Of a stretch of 64,000 bases of DNA, positions 26,101-35,151 are shown piece after piece. Origin of the DNA: PGYR01 sp048267165 (GTDB taxonomy: Bacteria; Bacteroidota; Ignavibacteria; Kapaibacteriales; UBA2268). The stretch covers positions 1 through 64,000 of the forward strand of contig JBLWYD010000011.1 in the NCBI GenBank assembly GCA_048267165.1, given 5' to 3'. Under the pieces are notes generated by a model. That model saw only the letters and a program-made list of their open reading frames with translations, had not been told where the DNA came from and did not search any database. A program made the translations under genes and the position numbers. Each line of letters begins with the position of its first letter. Position 1 is the first letter of the stretch.

Positions 26101-28230
26101 TTATGATATTGTAATTGATTGCGACACTTCTAATGATTCTAAAATAGCAAAAGTACACTTCGTAACAGCAAATAATTCTTCTTTTGGGATTAATGATTCG
26201 CCAGATTTGATTGAGCTAACGAATAGCTCCATCTCTTTTTTGATTCCTTTTTCGCTGTCCATCTTGATAGACTTAGCGTTCTTTCCTTTGTGGATAGTTA
26301 CTGTCTTGAAATTATCCATTACGTAAACTGAGTTCTCACAAAATACCTCGCAGTACTCTTTGCCCAAACTACCGTCACCGTTTGAGAAATACTCTAAAAC
26401 ACCGACCGAACCGTCTTGGAATTTGATTGTAGCTGCCACATTGTCTTCGTTCAGCTTAGCTTCCGAATTGCCCGAAAGCGATTCGGCATATACTCTGATA
26501 GGTATACTACCAGTCAAATAGACCATAGTATCTATAAAATGGCAGGCCTCGCCGATTATACGTCCACCACCTTCACTACGTTGTGTCCAATGGTCTGCTG
26601 GTATATGTCCTGCATTCACTCTGTACTTAACTATCATAGGTTCTTTACGACCTGATAGCTCAGATTTGATAGTTGTGAATGATTTTGAAAATCTTCTGTT
26701 GAAGCCAACCATCAGCTGTTTGTCTGATTTTGAGCTTGCTTCTATTATTTTGTTTAGTTCTTCGCGATTTAGTGCTAATGGTTTTTCTACGTAAACGTGC
26801 TTGTTATTCTCAATAGCGTTTAGTACAAATTCGCCATGAGTATTGTGCCACGAAGCAATGAATACTGTATTTATATCTTTGTCTTTTATTAGCTCAATTG
26901 GATCTGCGCCTGCCTTCGAAAAAGCAAAATTCGTAGCAACTGTTTTAGAACTAGCTGAGCTATTATTAGCAACCGAAACGAACGATACACCTTGCTTAGT
27001 AAGTGGTGGCAATAGATAATTCTGAGCGAATTGACCAGCACCGATAAAGCCGATTTTCACTTCAGAATCCGTAGCCAAATCGCTAGTTTTTACGAAAGTA
27101 GTTTGCTTTCCATCTCGCTTCGGATAGTTAATTAGTATTCCCAAATACGGAACAGATGATGAACTAATCATATCATAAGCTTTACTCGCAGACTGCACAT
27201 TGAAAGCGTGAGAGGTCATACTATTTACGTCAATTCTACCTTTTTCAATTAGCTCTACGAAAGCCTGCATATTTCTATTTTCTGTCCAACGGACAAAGGC
27301 GTAAGGGTAATCGTGGCCGTCTTCTTCGTAAAATGCGTCATATCTACCCGGTCCATAACTAGATGATATACGCAAGTCAATTTCCTTTTTGTAGAATGGA
27401 TGTCGCTTCATATCCATACCTATAGCACCGACTATGACTACTTTTCCTTTCTTGCGGGTCATTTCCATAGCCATCTGAAGTGGATCACTACTCGAAGTAG
27501 AAGCGGTGATAATAGTAGAATCAGCACCTTCGCCATTGCATCTAGCTATTACTTGCTGTACGTTCTCCGATGAGCTTTTCATAACCGAATCGCATCCGAA
27601 TTGTAATCCTAGCTCCATAGCTCTATCATCTATATCCATTCCTATTACGTTACAGCCCGCTGCCTTGAGGAATTGGACAGTAATTAGTCCTAATAGCCCT
27701 AGTCCAACTACAACTACATTTTCGCCTAAACTTGGTTCGGCTTGGCGGAATCCTTGCATTGCAATAGCCCCAACTGTTGTATAAGCAGCGTCTTCGAACG
27801 AGACACTATCGGCTATTTTCACTACTAAATTTTTGGGAACAGCGATTATCTCGGCGTGATTAGCTATTCCTGCGCCTGCTGCCGCTACTCTATCACCGGG
27901 TTTGAACTCATCGCATTTGGATTCGATTACTACTCCAGAAGCAGAATAGCCAAGTAATTTGAAAGAATTTAACTTAGCGCTAACTCGTCGAACAGTTTCT
28001 TTTAGGCCATAGCTTTTTACAGCATCTAGGACTACTTTTACTTGATCTGGTTGCTTTTTAGCACGAGTTAGTAAGCTTCCTTGACCATTGTCAACGGAAG
28101 TCTTTTCAGTTCCAGCGCTTATTAGTGAGCTATGAACTTCTACTAAAACCCCATTAGCAGGGCATTTTGGGGAGGGCATTTCTTCTGTCCTTACTTCCCC
28201 TGATTTTTGATATTGGACTACTTGAAGCAT
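26101..28230 (-). CDS. Two-domain oxidoreductase: zinc-type alcohol dehydrogenase fused to Gfo/Idh/MocA
   Basis: 709 residues. The N-terminal half (about 1-365) is a medium-chain dehydrogenase with NVVVVGLGLLGLITVQFLKAAG as its NAD(P) motif. The C-terminal half (about 378-709) is Gfo/Idh/MocA-like, with IGFIGAGQFAQNYLLP, EKPLALN and the sugar-binding GEACHFIDTMVYLTG. Such fusions occur in polysaccharide and LPS gene clusters and are thought to oxidise or epimerise nucleotide sugars; the substrate is not known. First gene of the operon to pdxA, with a TATCTTTG box upstream. Its stop directly abuts the start of the GH2-like gene. Confidence 0.85.
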   Translation of the reverse strand: MLQVVQYQKSGEVRTEEMPSPKCPANGVLVEVHSSLISAGTEKTSVDNGQGSLLTRAKKQPDQVKVVLDAVKSYGLKETVRRVSAKLNSFKLLGYSASGVVIESKCDEFKPGDRVAAAGAGIANHAEIIAVPKNLVVKIADSVSFEDAAYTTVGAIAMQGFRQAEPSLGENVVVVGLGLLGLITVQFLKAAGCNVIGMDIDDRAMELGLQFGCDSVMKSSSENVQQVIARCNGEGADSTIITASTSSSDPLQMAMEMTRKKGKVVIVGAIGMDMKRHPFYKKEIDLRISSSYGPGRYDAFYEEDGHDYPYAFVRWTENRNMQAFVELIEKGRIDVNSMTSHAFNVQSASKAYDMISSSSVPYLGILINYPKRDGKQTTFVKTSDLATDSEVKIGFIGAGQFAQNYLLPPLTKQGVSFVSVANNSSASSKTVATNFAFSKAGADPIELIKDKDINTVFIASWHNTHGEFVLNAIENNKHVYVEKPLALNREELNKIIEASSKSDKQLMVGFNRRFSKSFTTIKSELSGRKEPMIVKYRVNAGHIPADHWTQRSEGGGRIIGEACHFIDTMVYLTGSIPIRVYAESLSGNSEAKLNEDNVAATIKFQDGSVGVLEYFSNGDGSLGKEYCEVFCENSVYVMDNFKTVTIHKGKNAKSIKMDSEKGIKKEMELFVSSIKSGESLIPKEELFAVTKCTFAILESLEVSQSITIS

Positions 28231-28256
28231 TGTTTTCTGTGTCGATTTACAAGATA

Positions 28257-28264
28257 CAAAGATA
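28257..28264 (-). promoter_or_regulatory. Candidate -7 box of the dehydrogenase-pdxA operon
   Basis: TATCTTTG on the minus strand, 27 bases before the ATG, matches TAnnTTTG. No clear TTTG lies 19-21 bases upstream, so the assignment rests on the -7 box only. Confidence 0.45.
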
Positions 28265-28368
28265 AGAATTATTATCGAAAATTAGTATTTGTAGCTAATA
28301 TAAGAAAGCGTTAATTTCTGATTCTAGTACTTATTTATTTTTACACTAGACTCACAACAGGAAGAAAA

Positions 28369-28539
28369 ATGAGAATTTCATTAATTACTGCCGATATATT
28401 ATTAGTTTGTAGTGTTACGATTTCAGCACTAATAAATGATTCCATTACCCCTTTGTCACAAGCATCTACGGTAGATACAAATTCCAATTTCATCTCAGCT
28501 ACACTATACCTTATGGCTGGTATAACTAAAAAAAGCTAA
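28369..28539 (+). CDS. Small hypothetical protein with hydrophobic N terminus, 56 residues
   Basis: ATG with a strong ribosome binding site (AGGAAG, five bases upstream) opens a 56-residue frame (MRISLITADILLVCSVTISALIND...). The first 22 residues look like a signal peptide or a single span. The stop codon lies inside the hairpin that ends the convergent lipoprotein transcript. No family is recognised; the ribosome site is the main reason to keep it. Confidence 0.4.
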   Translation: MRISLITADILLVCSVTISALINDSITPLSQASTVDTNSNFISATLYLMAGITKKS

Positions 28540-28559
28540 TCCACAGTAGTGAATTAGCT
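28527..28559 (-). terminator. Rho-independent terminator of the lipoprotein gene
   Basis: On the minus strand AGCTAAT-t-CAC-tact-GTG-g-ATTAGCT (28559-28534) is followed by seven T residues (down to 28528). It ends transcription from the gene at 28587-29195. Confidence 0.85.
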
Positions 28560-28586
28560 CTCTAGTATTTACGTTTGTTGTGAGGC

Positions 28587-29195
28587 TTATTCGTTTGTTA
28601 ATTTGCCTTCTATACCGTTAGGTTTACCAACAGCATCTAGGTCTAAACTATAAGTAAATTTGAAATTAAACTTACGAGTCTTAGTAGGAGTTACGTTGTC
28701 ATCAGATAATTCTAAATCATTAGTCCAAAAGGACATAGTGTTATTATCATTTTTTTTGTAGTACAGTTTCCCTTTAGTAGCAATAGTCATACCCCCAGCT
28801 GTGTACCATCTGTTCGGTGCAGTGTCTTTGTTAGCATTCAGCTCACTAATTGAAAATTCTTTTTCTTTCATTCCCAATATAGAAGTAATATAATTCATTT
28901 GTCCAGTATTATCAGTAGGTAGTGGATGTTTTACTTTCAATGTGAATCCGTTGTTATTATTGTCATCTGATTTAATAATAAACCACAGTTCCTCGGCAAA
29001 ATTTTGATGAAATAACCCAATATCAGTTAATGTGTAAATATTCTCTGGTGAAACTAAAGTGTTATTCTGAGCTAGAGCTACTGCTGTTTTGTCATCGTCA
29101 TTTGGGTCAGTACTACTATCGTCACCGCAGGCTGCCAAACCTAAGACTAGTGATAAAAGCAAGATAGAAACAAGTTTAGAAGTAATAGTTCTCAA
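28587..29195 (-). CDS. Hypothetical lipoprotein
   Basis: 202 residues. The signal peptide ends in LGLAAC with C23 as lipidation site, followed by an acidic, disordered linker (GDDSSTDPNDDDK) typical of surface or periplasmic lipoproteins in this phylum. The rest is beta-rich and not recognised. The start appears to be TTG (29193-29195); no ATG lies upstream in frame, and a start within the protein would lose the signal peptide. A terminator follows 27 bases after the stop. Confidence 0.72.
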   Translation of the reverse strand: MRTITSKLVSILLLSLVLGLAACGDDSSTDPNDDDKTAVALAQNNTLVSPENIYTLTDIGLFHQNFAEELWFIIKSDDNNNNGFTLKVKHPLPTDNTGQMNYITSILGMKEKEFSISELNANKDTAPNRWYTAGGMTIATKGKLYYKKNDNNTMSFWTNDLELSDDNVTPTKTRKFNFKFTYSLDLDAVGKPNGIEGKLTNE

Positions 29196-29283
29196 AGTAA
29201 TCTCTCTGAATAAGTGATAAAATTAAAACGCGAATATATGAATAAAATTTGTCATACGAAAGACAAAAATAATTAATGTTCCC

Positions 29284-29862
29284 TCACCTCCTCGGGCTTG
29301 ACTGACCCTCGTTTCCATCTGATATGGTAACACCTGCAAATCCCCACCCTCTTCCGCTTAGTCCTACTATAGTTATAGAAGAAATGTCTGACTTAAGCAA
29401 GGTAATATTCTGATATGAATAGTTCCCAATATCATTACCAATTGCACCAACTAGTAAACCAGATGCGAATAGAACGCCATCGGGTCCTGGGTCTTGGCTT
29501 ACAGTTTTACAAATCACTTTTTTGTCATACGAGGCAGTTTTAGAATGCAGTGGGTACGGTTCTTCGTTCACAAATACTGCAACGGAATCGTCATCATTTA
29601 GTCCCCATACTCGGAACGAAGGGTTAGTCTGTGGGGTAACGAAGTTCACCGTGATTGACTTATTATTGCTACCAGTCACAAAGTACGTGGGGTCTTGTCC
29701 AGCACAACCGTAACTCACAAACGACCCACCTGCATAAGTGTATGTTAGTATTTCGGGGGTGGTAGCATCACAGCGTATGTAAGTATCTTTCCCATTGGCT
29801 TTTCCGAATACCAAAAGTAGGATGATAGTTGTTATATAGAAGTATGTTGCATTTGTTTTCAT
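29284..29862 (-). CDS. Hypothetical secreted protein
   Basis: 192 residues with a signal peptide (MKTNATYFYITTIILLLVFGKANG). The mature part is beta-rich with repeated aromatic and glycine-rich strands (YTYAGGSFVSYGC, FRVWGLNDDDSVAVFVNEEPY, GWGFAGVTISDGNEG), similar in feel to jelly-roll domains, but no family is recognised. Three cysteines could give a disulfide. It is a single gene whose 5' side abuts the palindromic repeat of the ATPase unit. Confidence 0.65.
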   Translation of the reverse strand: MKTNATYFYITTIILLLVFGKANGKDTYIRCDATTPEILTYTYAGGSFVSYGCAGQDPTYFVTGSNNKSITVNFVTPQTNPSFRVWGLNDDDSVAVFVNEEPYPLHSKTASYDKKVICKTVSQDPGPDGVLFASGLLVGAIGNDIGNYSYQNITLLKSDISSITIVGLSGRGWGFAGVTISDGNEGQSSPRR

Positions 29863-29924
29863 AATTATAGTTTGATTTAACGTTTGAAATTGAAATCATA
29901 ATGCTTATTTAGATAATAATCATC

Positions 29925-30002
29925 AAATAAGCACTTTTAAAAGTGCTTAAAACGCAATATTATACAAAATAAGGTAATCTGATGCCTACTTATTTCTTAT
30001 TT
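29925..30002. repeat. Palindromic direct repeat, 3' copy of ATPase unit 1
   Basis: The copy contains a perfect 22-bp palindrome TAAGCACTTTTAAAAGTGCTTA (29928-29949; written here as two 11-base arms, TAAGCACTTTT / AAAAGTGCTTA). By hand, about 59 of 78 positions match the copy at 31460-31537 without gaps. The last part overlaps the final codons of the ATPase gene. An inverted repeat GCTTATTT (29903-29910) / AAATAAGC (29925-29932) overlaps its left edge. Confidence 0.85.
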
Positions 30003-31431
30003 TGATATTCTTTCTTTCTTCTAATGTGTTTCTACCTATTGTATAGGCATAAGCCGCTGCAGGTAAATACTGTATATTTAAACCATCGGATAGTTTTATC
30101 CCTTCTATATCTATAGTCGTTACTATGGGATTATCCAATTTACTTTGGATACAAAACTTATGAAGGCTTTTCAATTCTTTTGGCTTATTATAAAAGCGGT
30201 TACTCCACTTTATTTCTAATGCCCAAGTTGGTTTTAGGTTATTGTCGTTCAGACCTACCATATCCACTTCCCCGTTCGACCATCTTGCATACCAGGGGGT
30301 AAATTTATCGGTATGCATCCATTGAGAATAGATTGCCGTTTCTACCATATTGCCTATCATTTCATCTGTGCTAGTGATAGGTGAAAACAGCGCACTCCTC
30401 AGTGACGGATTCGTCAGATATATCTTAAAGAAATTATCTCGTTTGAACTTTTTTCCGCTTTGATCTATTCTGCGTACCTGTTTTATTAGGTAAGCTGCTT
30501 CCAAATATTCTATATACTTTTTCAAAGTCGTCTTAGGTACTTGAGATTGTTGGCTCAATGATTCCAATGAAAATTCACCCCCACTATTGAACGCAATAGT
30601 AGTAAAAAGTGAGTTCAACTCCCGAGTATCACTTATTCCGTATATACTTGGCAAATCCCTCAGTAGTACCTTATCTACTATATCGTGCCTTATGTATCTG
30701 CCTGGGTTGGATTGTATTTGCTTCGAGAATATTACTTCTGGATAGCCGCCAAAATTTATATAATCTATAAAGTGTCGATTTAATTCATCAAGGTGCGAAG
30801 AGGTATAGAAAGTTGTTTTTTTATCTTTCCATATTAACTCCGTATTCATTATCAACCCATCTAAACCCTTTAGAGATATATACTCGTTGAAAGTCAAAGG
30901 TGGTAATAGGAAATCAGTGAACCTGCCTGCACCACTTTCATTACTTGCAAATTTTAGTGCCGCTGCGGCTGATCCAGACACTATAAACTTATCTTTTCTG
31001 TAGCTGTCAACAAGCGTTTTCAGGTGTAGCTCCCAATTTCTGCAATACTGAATCTCATCATATATTACATACCAATCGGTTTTATCTTTTAGACCAGTCG
31101 CTTCCTTTGCATACTCAAACAATGTTTCTAAAGCTATATTATTATATATCGGGTTTTCGATAGTTATAAATATTATCTTTTTGGGGTTTATACCATTTTG
31201 GATCATATCTTGTATGAGGTGGAAAAGCATAACGGTTTTACCAACCCTGCGTGGTCCCATAAGCACTACCGCTCTGCGGATTTCCTTTTCATATACCAAT
31301 GGTTTGAATAAGTCGAAATACAATCTTCTAGACATTTCATTATAGTCTTGCTCTATGTGTCCGTCTATCCACCAAGGATTTTCGAACTTTATTCTGTCTA
31401 GGACTTGTTTTTTAGAGATGCTTTTTAACAT
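29986..31431 (-). CDS. AAA ATPase with DUF4143 (unit 1)
   Basis: 481 residues from the ATG at 31431. The upstream ATG at 31452 would lie inside the predicted -7 box, so it is unlikely. Walker A GPRRVGKT is at 59-66, Walker B is WYVIYDEIQY, and sensor-like SGSAA follows. A winged-helix segment comes next (SLESLSQQSQVPKTTLKKYIEYLEAA). The C-terminal DUF4143 region carries GEVDMVG...ALEIKWSN, a PD-(D/E)xK nuclease-like pattern with the Lys present. Such ATPases are very common in Bacteroidota and archaea, often in many copies, without an agreed function. Neighbouring repeats are described separately. Confidence 0.88.
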   Translation of the reverse strand: MLKSISKKQVLDRIKFENPWWIDGHIEQDYNEMSRRLYFDLFKPLVYEKEIRRAVVLMGPRRVGKTVMLFHLIQDMIQNGINPKKIIFITIENPIYNNIALETLFEYAKEATGLKDKTDWYVIYDEIQYCRNWELHLKTLVDSYRKDKFIVSGSAAAALKFASNESGAGRFTDFLLPPLTFNEYISLKGLDGLIMNTELIWKDKKTTFYTSSHLDELNRHFIDYINFGGYPEVIFSKQIQSNPGRYIRHDIVDKVLLRDLPSIYGISDTRELNSLFTTIAFNSGGEFSLESLSQQSQVPKTTLKKYIEYLEAAYLIKQVRRIDQSGKKFKRDNFFKIYLTNPSLRSALFSPITSTDEMIGNMVETAIYSQWMHTDKFTPWYARWSNGEVDMVGLNDNNLKPTWALEIKWSNRFYNKPKELKSLHKFCIQSKLDNPIVTTIDIEGIKLSDGLNIQYLPAAAYAYTIGRNTLEERKNIKIRNK

Positions 31432-31449
31432 AATAACTCTTATTTTATA

Positions 31450-31457
31450 CAAATATA
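31450..31457 (-). promoter_or_regulatory. -7 box of ATPase unit 1
   Basis: TATATTTG on the minus strand, 18 bases before the ATG at 31431 and five bases from the edge of the upstream palindrome (31463-31484). The same box and spacing occur in unit 2. A protein bound to the palindrome would overlap the -33 region. Confidence 0.6.
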
Positions 31458-31459
31458 CG

Positions 31460-31537
31460 AAATAAGCACTTTTAAAGGTGCTTAAAACATAAAAAAGTAC
31501 GAAATAAGGAATTTTATGCGAAATTTATTTCTTATTT
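31460..31537. repeat. Palindromic direct repeat, 5' copy of ATPase unit 1
   Basis: Copy of 29925-30002 with one substitution in the 22-bp palindrome (TAAGCACTTTT / AAAGGTGCTTA, 31463-31484). It lies between the ATPase promoter box and the end of rlmF, which is 14 bases further on. Confidence 0.85.
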
Positions 31538-31550
31538 CAGCTATGTACTC

Positions 31551-32510
31551 CTATCCCCATCTCTCTTCGCGCCATTCTTTTTGTTCTTCTTTTGTGTGGA
31601 ATGTCCAAGCAACTATTTGTGTAGATTTATTACCAGTTCCCATAGGTATAGTTCTGATGCTTTTAGCGCCGCTTAGTTTCAACTTATCAAAGATGGCTTT
31701 TACGTTAGATTTTTTTGAAACTATAGTCGAAAACCAAAGGAAGTTTTTCAGATAATTTCGGCTTTCTTTTATCATATTAAGTATAAATTTAACCTCACCA
31801 CCTTCGCAAATTAACTCATCACTGATTCCTGCAAAATTCAGCACAGGAGTTTCTACTTTCTTACCAGTCAGGTTATTTACTTTTCTTCGCGAGCCTTTTT
31901 CTGCTTCTTCGGGAGTAGCATGGAAAGGGGGATTGCATATACAAACGTCTATTTGTTCTTCTTTATCAATAACGCCGTAGAATACATCTTTGCGGTCTTC
32001 TTGGAATCTGAGTTCGACTTTACCAGAAAGTGATTTGTTAGCGTTGACTATATCCTGAGCTGCTACTATTGACCCAGCATCAATATCTGATCCAATAAAA
32101 TACCATCCATATTCGGTTACACCAAGAATCGGATAGATACAATTTGCTCCCACACCTATATCATAGCAAGTAATCTGAGTGCCAGTTGGTATATTACCAA
32201 AGTTGTTTTCGCAAAGCAAGTCGGCTACGTGGTGTATGTAATCAGCTCTTCCGGGTATTGGTGGGCATAGATTTGTATCGGGGAAATCCCAATTTTCTAT
32301 TCCGTAATAGTGGTTGAGTAAAGCTTTGTTCAGCAATTTAACAGCTTTAGGGTCGGCAAAATCAATTGAATCATCACCGTAATTATTGGGCTTCACGTAG
32401 TTAGCTAATTCTGGAGTGCATTCTAGCAATGCATTTAGGTCATATCTTTCTTTGTTCTTATTTCGATTGTGCAATCTGGTTTTTTCTTGTTGTTGTATAT
32501 CTTTAGGCAT
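31551..32510 (-). CDS. rlmF: 23S rRNA (adenine(1618)-N(6))-methyltransferase
   Basis: 319 residues. Rossmann methyltransferase that methylates A1618 of 23S rRNA with SAM. Seen: the family-specific N-terminal region LHNRNKNKERYDLNALLECTPELANYVKPN, the SAM loop YDIGVGANCIYPILG, the catalytic NPPFH, and a C-terminal block KLKLSGAKSIRTIPMGTGNKSTQIVAWTF. Its length is normal. It is a single gene ending 14 bases from the palindromic repeat of ATPase unit 1. Confidence 0.93.
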   Translation of the reverse strand: MPKDIQQQEKTRLHNRNKNKERYDLNALLECTPELANYVKPNNYGDDSIDFADPKAVKLLNKALLNHYYGIENWDFPDTNLCPPIPGRADYIHHVADLLCENNFGNIPTGTQITCYDIGVGANCIYPILGVTEYGWYFIGSDIDAGSIVAAQDIVNANKSLSGKVELRFQEDRKDVFYGVIDKEEQIDVCICNPPFHATPEEAEKGSRRKVNNLTGKKVETPVLNFAGISDELICEGGEVKFILNMIKESRNYLKNFLWFSTIVSKKSNVKAIFDKLKLSGAKSIRTIPMGTGNKSTQIVAWTFHTKEEQKEWREERWG

Positions 32511-32605
32511 ATTTTCTTTTTTCAGTTTTTAATTAAGTTACTAATATAATTACAAGCGAATTGTTAATCAAAATTTTATCTTTCTATTGACTAATTTTTC
32601 GTCTT

Positions 32606-33688
32606 TTACTCATTCGGTTTGGGTACATCATATTCGGTTACTCTTTTCTCAAAAATTATATTTAGTGACTCAATATAATCATCCGTCTCAGCTTCCAAAC
32701 CAACTTGACTTGCACCAGTTACAGGCGTAAAAGCAAGTGAAGTAAATAGCGGAAAGTGATCAGACCCAATGCTAGGCAAACGCTTGATAGAACATAAAGT
32801 AAAATGTTCGCTATGGAATAGATGGTCTAGTGGCCAGCGCAATAAGGGGACTTTGGCATTAAAAGTGTTGAACATACCACGACCAATGCGTGGGTCAAGC
32901 AGGCCGCTAATCTTACGGAAAAGACGTGTAGTCGAAGACCAAGCCACATCGTTGAGGTCGCCAGTAACTATTATGGGTTGATTGCTCTTCTTAACGCTCC
33001 GCGCGACTATTATCAGCTCTGCATCACGTTCGGTTGATTCCTCATTTTCAGTTGGGCTAGGAGGTGCTGGGTGGACGAAATGTGCTCGCACTTTGTCACC
33101 AGTCCGAAGTTCTATGCAAGTATGAATAGAAGGAACATCATCCTCAACTAGAAAAGAAACTTCTGTATCAGTCAAAGGGAACTTTGAGTAAACGTGCATG
33201 CCGTATAGGTTGTCCAGAGGGCATTTGACAGTGTAGGGCATATCCGATTCGAGAACGCTAAGTTGCTCTTCCCACCACTTGTCTGACTCTAGCGTAACCA
33301 ATATATCTGGCTGGTATTCACTAACTAACTTTATCAGAGCATCAGAGTTTCGGTTAGGTGCTAATACGTTTGATGTCATAACACTCAGGTGCCTGTCAGG
33401 ATTATACTTTCCCGCAGATTTCACTTCCTTTTTCCAAAGAGCAGTATAGGGCAGTATCCACCATAGTTGCCAAAGTACACAAAATACGTTCGCAAAAACA
33501 AGAATCAAAGTAATAGGTCTATCCAAACCAAGAAATGAAAGCGTTGCTATAAGCAGGGCAATAGCAATGAACATAATCTGCAGTCTTGGGAAGTCCATAC
33601 CTCTGAAAAACCAATGCTTCAGATTAGATAGCGGCAATAACGTAGCTGCTACAGTCAGGACTGTTAAGATAAGAATTACAGTTTGCAT
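32606..33688 (-). CDS. Membrane-anchored endonuclease/exonuclease/phosphatase family protein
   Basis: 360 residues. Three hydrophobic segments in the first 85 residues precede an EEP domain with MTSNVLAPN (first Asn), LVTLESDKWW (Glu ligand), GDLNDVAW (Asp/Asn) and SIGSDHFPL (catalytic Asp-His). The domain hydrolyses phosphodiesters in DNA, RNA or lipid headgroups; proteins of this membrane type often face outwards and are listed as hypothetical hydrolases. All catalytic residues appear present. A single gene. Confidence 0.85.
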   Translation of the reverse strand: MQTVILILTVLTVAATLLPLSNLKHWFFRGMDFPRLQIMFIAIALLIATLSFLGLDRPITLILVFANVFCVLWQLWWILPYTALWKKEVKSAGKYNPDRHLSVMTSNVLAPNRNSDALIKLVSEYQPDILVTLESDKWWEEQLSVLESDMPYTVKCPLDNLYGMHVYSKFPLTDTEVSFLVEDDVPSIHTCIELRTGDKVRAHFVHPAPPSPTENEESTERDAELIIVARSVKKSNQPIIVTGDLNDVAWSSTTRLFRKISGLLDPRIGRGMFNTFNAKVPLLRWPLDHLFHSEHFTLCSIKRLPSIGSDHFPLFTSLAFTPVTGASQVGLEAETDDYIESLNIIFEKRVTEYDVPKPNE

Positions 33689-33785
33689 ATCAGTTTTTGT
33701 TTATCAAAGTTGAGTGGGTTTCGTTTATCAAAAATACGATTTAGTGGGGATTAAGCAATGGGTTTATCACCAAAATCAAAGCGTA

Positions 33786-34355
33786 TTACTTCATATCTAT
33801 CATCAATCTATACTCAGTTATAACGTGGTTACCAGCGTTAAAAAGCTTTTGAAACTCTGATTCATTTTTCTCAATATTTGAAACATCATCAACTAAATAA
33901 TATTTACCTGATTTAGTCAATAAATAGAAGCTCACTTTTTTAGCTTTTACCTCAGTATTAACTGTTAATACTGCTTTTGGCAAATATTTATTCCCAAGAG
34001 TTACAAATTGCTTAGCAGCATTTGTTATTTTTTCATGTGCATACCCACCTATCATTGCCTTCCCAACGCTAATATATATGCTTGCATCACCAGTCTTAAA
34101 TGCAACTACAGTTACTACAGCATCTCCCATATCCCAATCCATAACAATACCATAAATATCATTTTCGTTTTCAAGTTCTAAACCAAAAATCTCGGGAGTC
34201 GAATTAAGTGCAATGTTTCTCAACTCTGTATATGGGTTGTATTCAGATTTGGAAGGCGTTACATTTGCAGTTCCTTTAAGTTGGAAAAAAAGTATTAGAG
34301 CAAATAGAAAAAGAATTCCTAAGGTATATTGTAATATCATTTTTGTGCTTTTCAT
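33786..34355 (-). CDS. Hypothetical protein with N-terminal membrane anchor
   Basis: 189 residues. The N terminus MKSTKMILQYTLGILFLFALILFFQ is a single span or uncleaved signal. The remainder is an alpha/beta domain (IYGIVMDWDMGDAVVTVVAFKTGDASIYIS, NAAKQFVTLGNKYLPKAVLT). No named family is recognised. It sits 64 bases before the start of the next minus-strand gene and may be independent. Confidence 0.6.
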   Translation of the reverse strand: MKSTKMILQYTLGILFLFALILFFQLKGTANVTPSKSEYNPYTELRNIALNSTPEIFGLELENENDIYGIVMDWDMGDAVVTVVAFKTGDASIYISVGKAMIGGYAHEKITNAAKQFVTLGNKYLPKAVLTVNTEVKAKKVSFYLLTKSGKYYLVDDVSNIEKNESEFQKLFNAGNHVITEYRLMIDMK

Positions 34356-34419
34356 TCTAATTTGTAATTCATTCCCTACACCAAACTTATCCTAATTTTC
34401 TTTTTCATAGAAAAAGTTT

Positions 34420-35115
34420 TTATTCTATGATTTCATAAATGCCTGAATCAGTAACTATAAAAGTACCAAATTCAGCTTGTACATATTGCCATAGCTTCTC
34501 TTCAAAAGTATTTATCAGTTTCATTTCTAATGTTTTTAAATCAACTCTATATAATCTATTATTTCCCATATTCGGAATAAATAAATATCTGTCTTTAATA
34601 AAAATACTTTCTGGATAGCTCAAAAACTCTGAGTCATCATCCCAAGTATAATCTCCAATTCTAAACATTTCTTTTTGTTCAGAAATTGATACTTTTGAAA
34701 CAGTTTGTCCAGTTGGAAATGCAAGCCATATATAGTCAGGGGACTCAAATTTTAAATCACAGAATGGATGTCCTACTCCAATTTCAATTTCCCATTCAAG
34801 TGTCTTGTTCCCCTCTTTGTCAAAACGATAAATTTTATTATCGGTTTCTGATCCAAAATAAATATCTCCGTTATCCCCTTTCGTCGAACAATAACCCTCA
34901 ATAGGTCGCAATAATTGCTGTTCAATCTTGAGATAATTTTCTCCTACAGTTGATAATCCGAAATAGTTTTTGTCGACACTTCTCATTTCTTTGCTTTTAT
35001 CAAAAGTATAGTATCTTAAATTATTAGAATCTCTCCAATCAATAGTTAAGATTTCAGATTGAGTCAAATGCAAATAACTTATACTTTGGTAATCTGCTAT
35101 TTTATTTAGAATCAT
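34420..35115 (-). CDS. Hypothetical beta-propeller-like protein
   Basis: 231 residues without signal peptide. Repeated short strands of the type IYRFDKEGNKTLEWEIEIG, DYIWLAFPTGQTVSKVSI and NRLYRVDLKTLEM suggest a small beta propeller of NHL or similar type. The protein is too short for a complete six-bladed propeller by itself, so part of the fold may be missing. Function unknown. It lies between the helicase gene and another hypothetical gene. Confidence 0.55.
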   Translation of the reverse strand: MILNKIADYQSISYLHLTQSEILTIDWRDSNNLRYYTFDKSKEMRSVDKNYFGLSTVGENYLKIEQQLLRPIEGYCSTKGDNGDIYFGSETDNKIYRFDKEGNKTLEWEIEIGVGHPFCDLKFESPDYIWLAFPTGQTVSKVSISEQKEMFRIGDYTWDDDSEFLSYPESIFIKDRYLFIPNMGNNRLYRVDLKTLEMKLINTFEEKLWQYVQAEFGTFIVTDSGIYEIIE

Positions 35116-35151
35116 CGGATTTTTATCTCTTTATATTTTGTTATTCATTCT

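Larger units (their letters stand above)
29925..31538 (-). mobile_element. Repeat-bracketed DUF4143 ATPase unit 1 (putative mobile cassette)
   Basis: One AAA ATPase gene sits between two direct copies of a palindromic repeat, 1535 bp apart. The right copy ends with TTATTTCTTATTT, which on the left copy is the 3' end of the ATPase coding sequence. The right copy therefore looks like the tail of a lost gene of the same kind, as if units of gene plus 3' repeat had joined head to tail. There is no transposase. Mobility is an inference from the layout. Confidence 0.45.

Noticed and set aside
29925..31538. Insertion sequence around the first ATPase
   Set aside because: No transposase, no inverted terminal repeats beyond the palindrome, and no clear target duplication were found; kept only as a repeat-bracketed unit.
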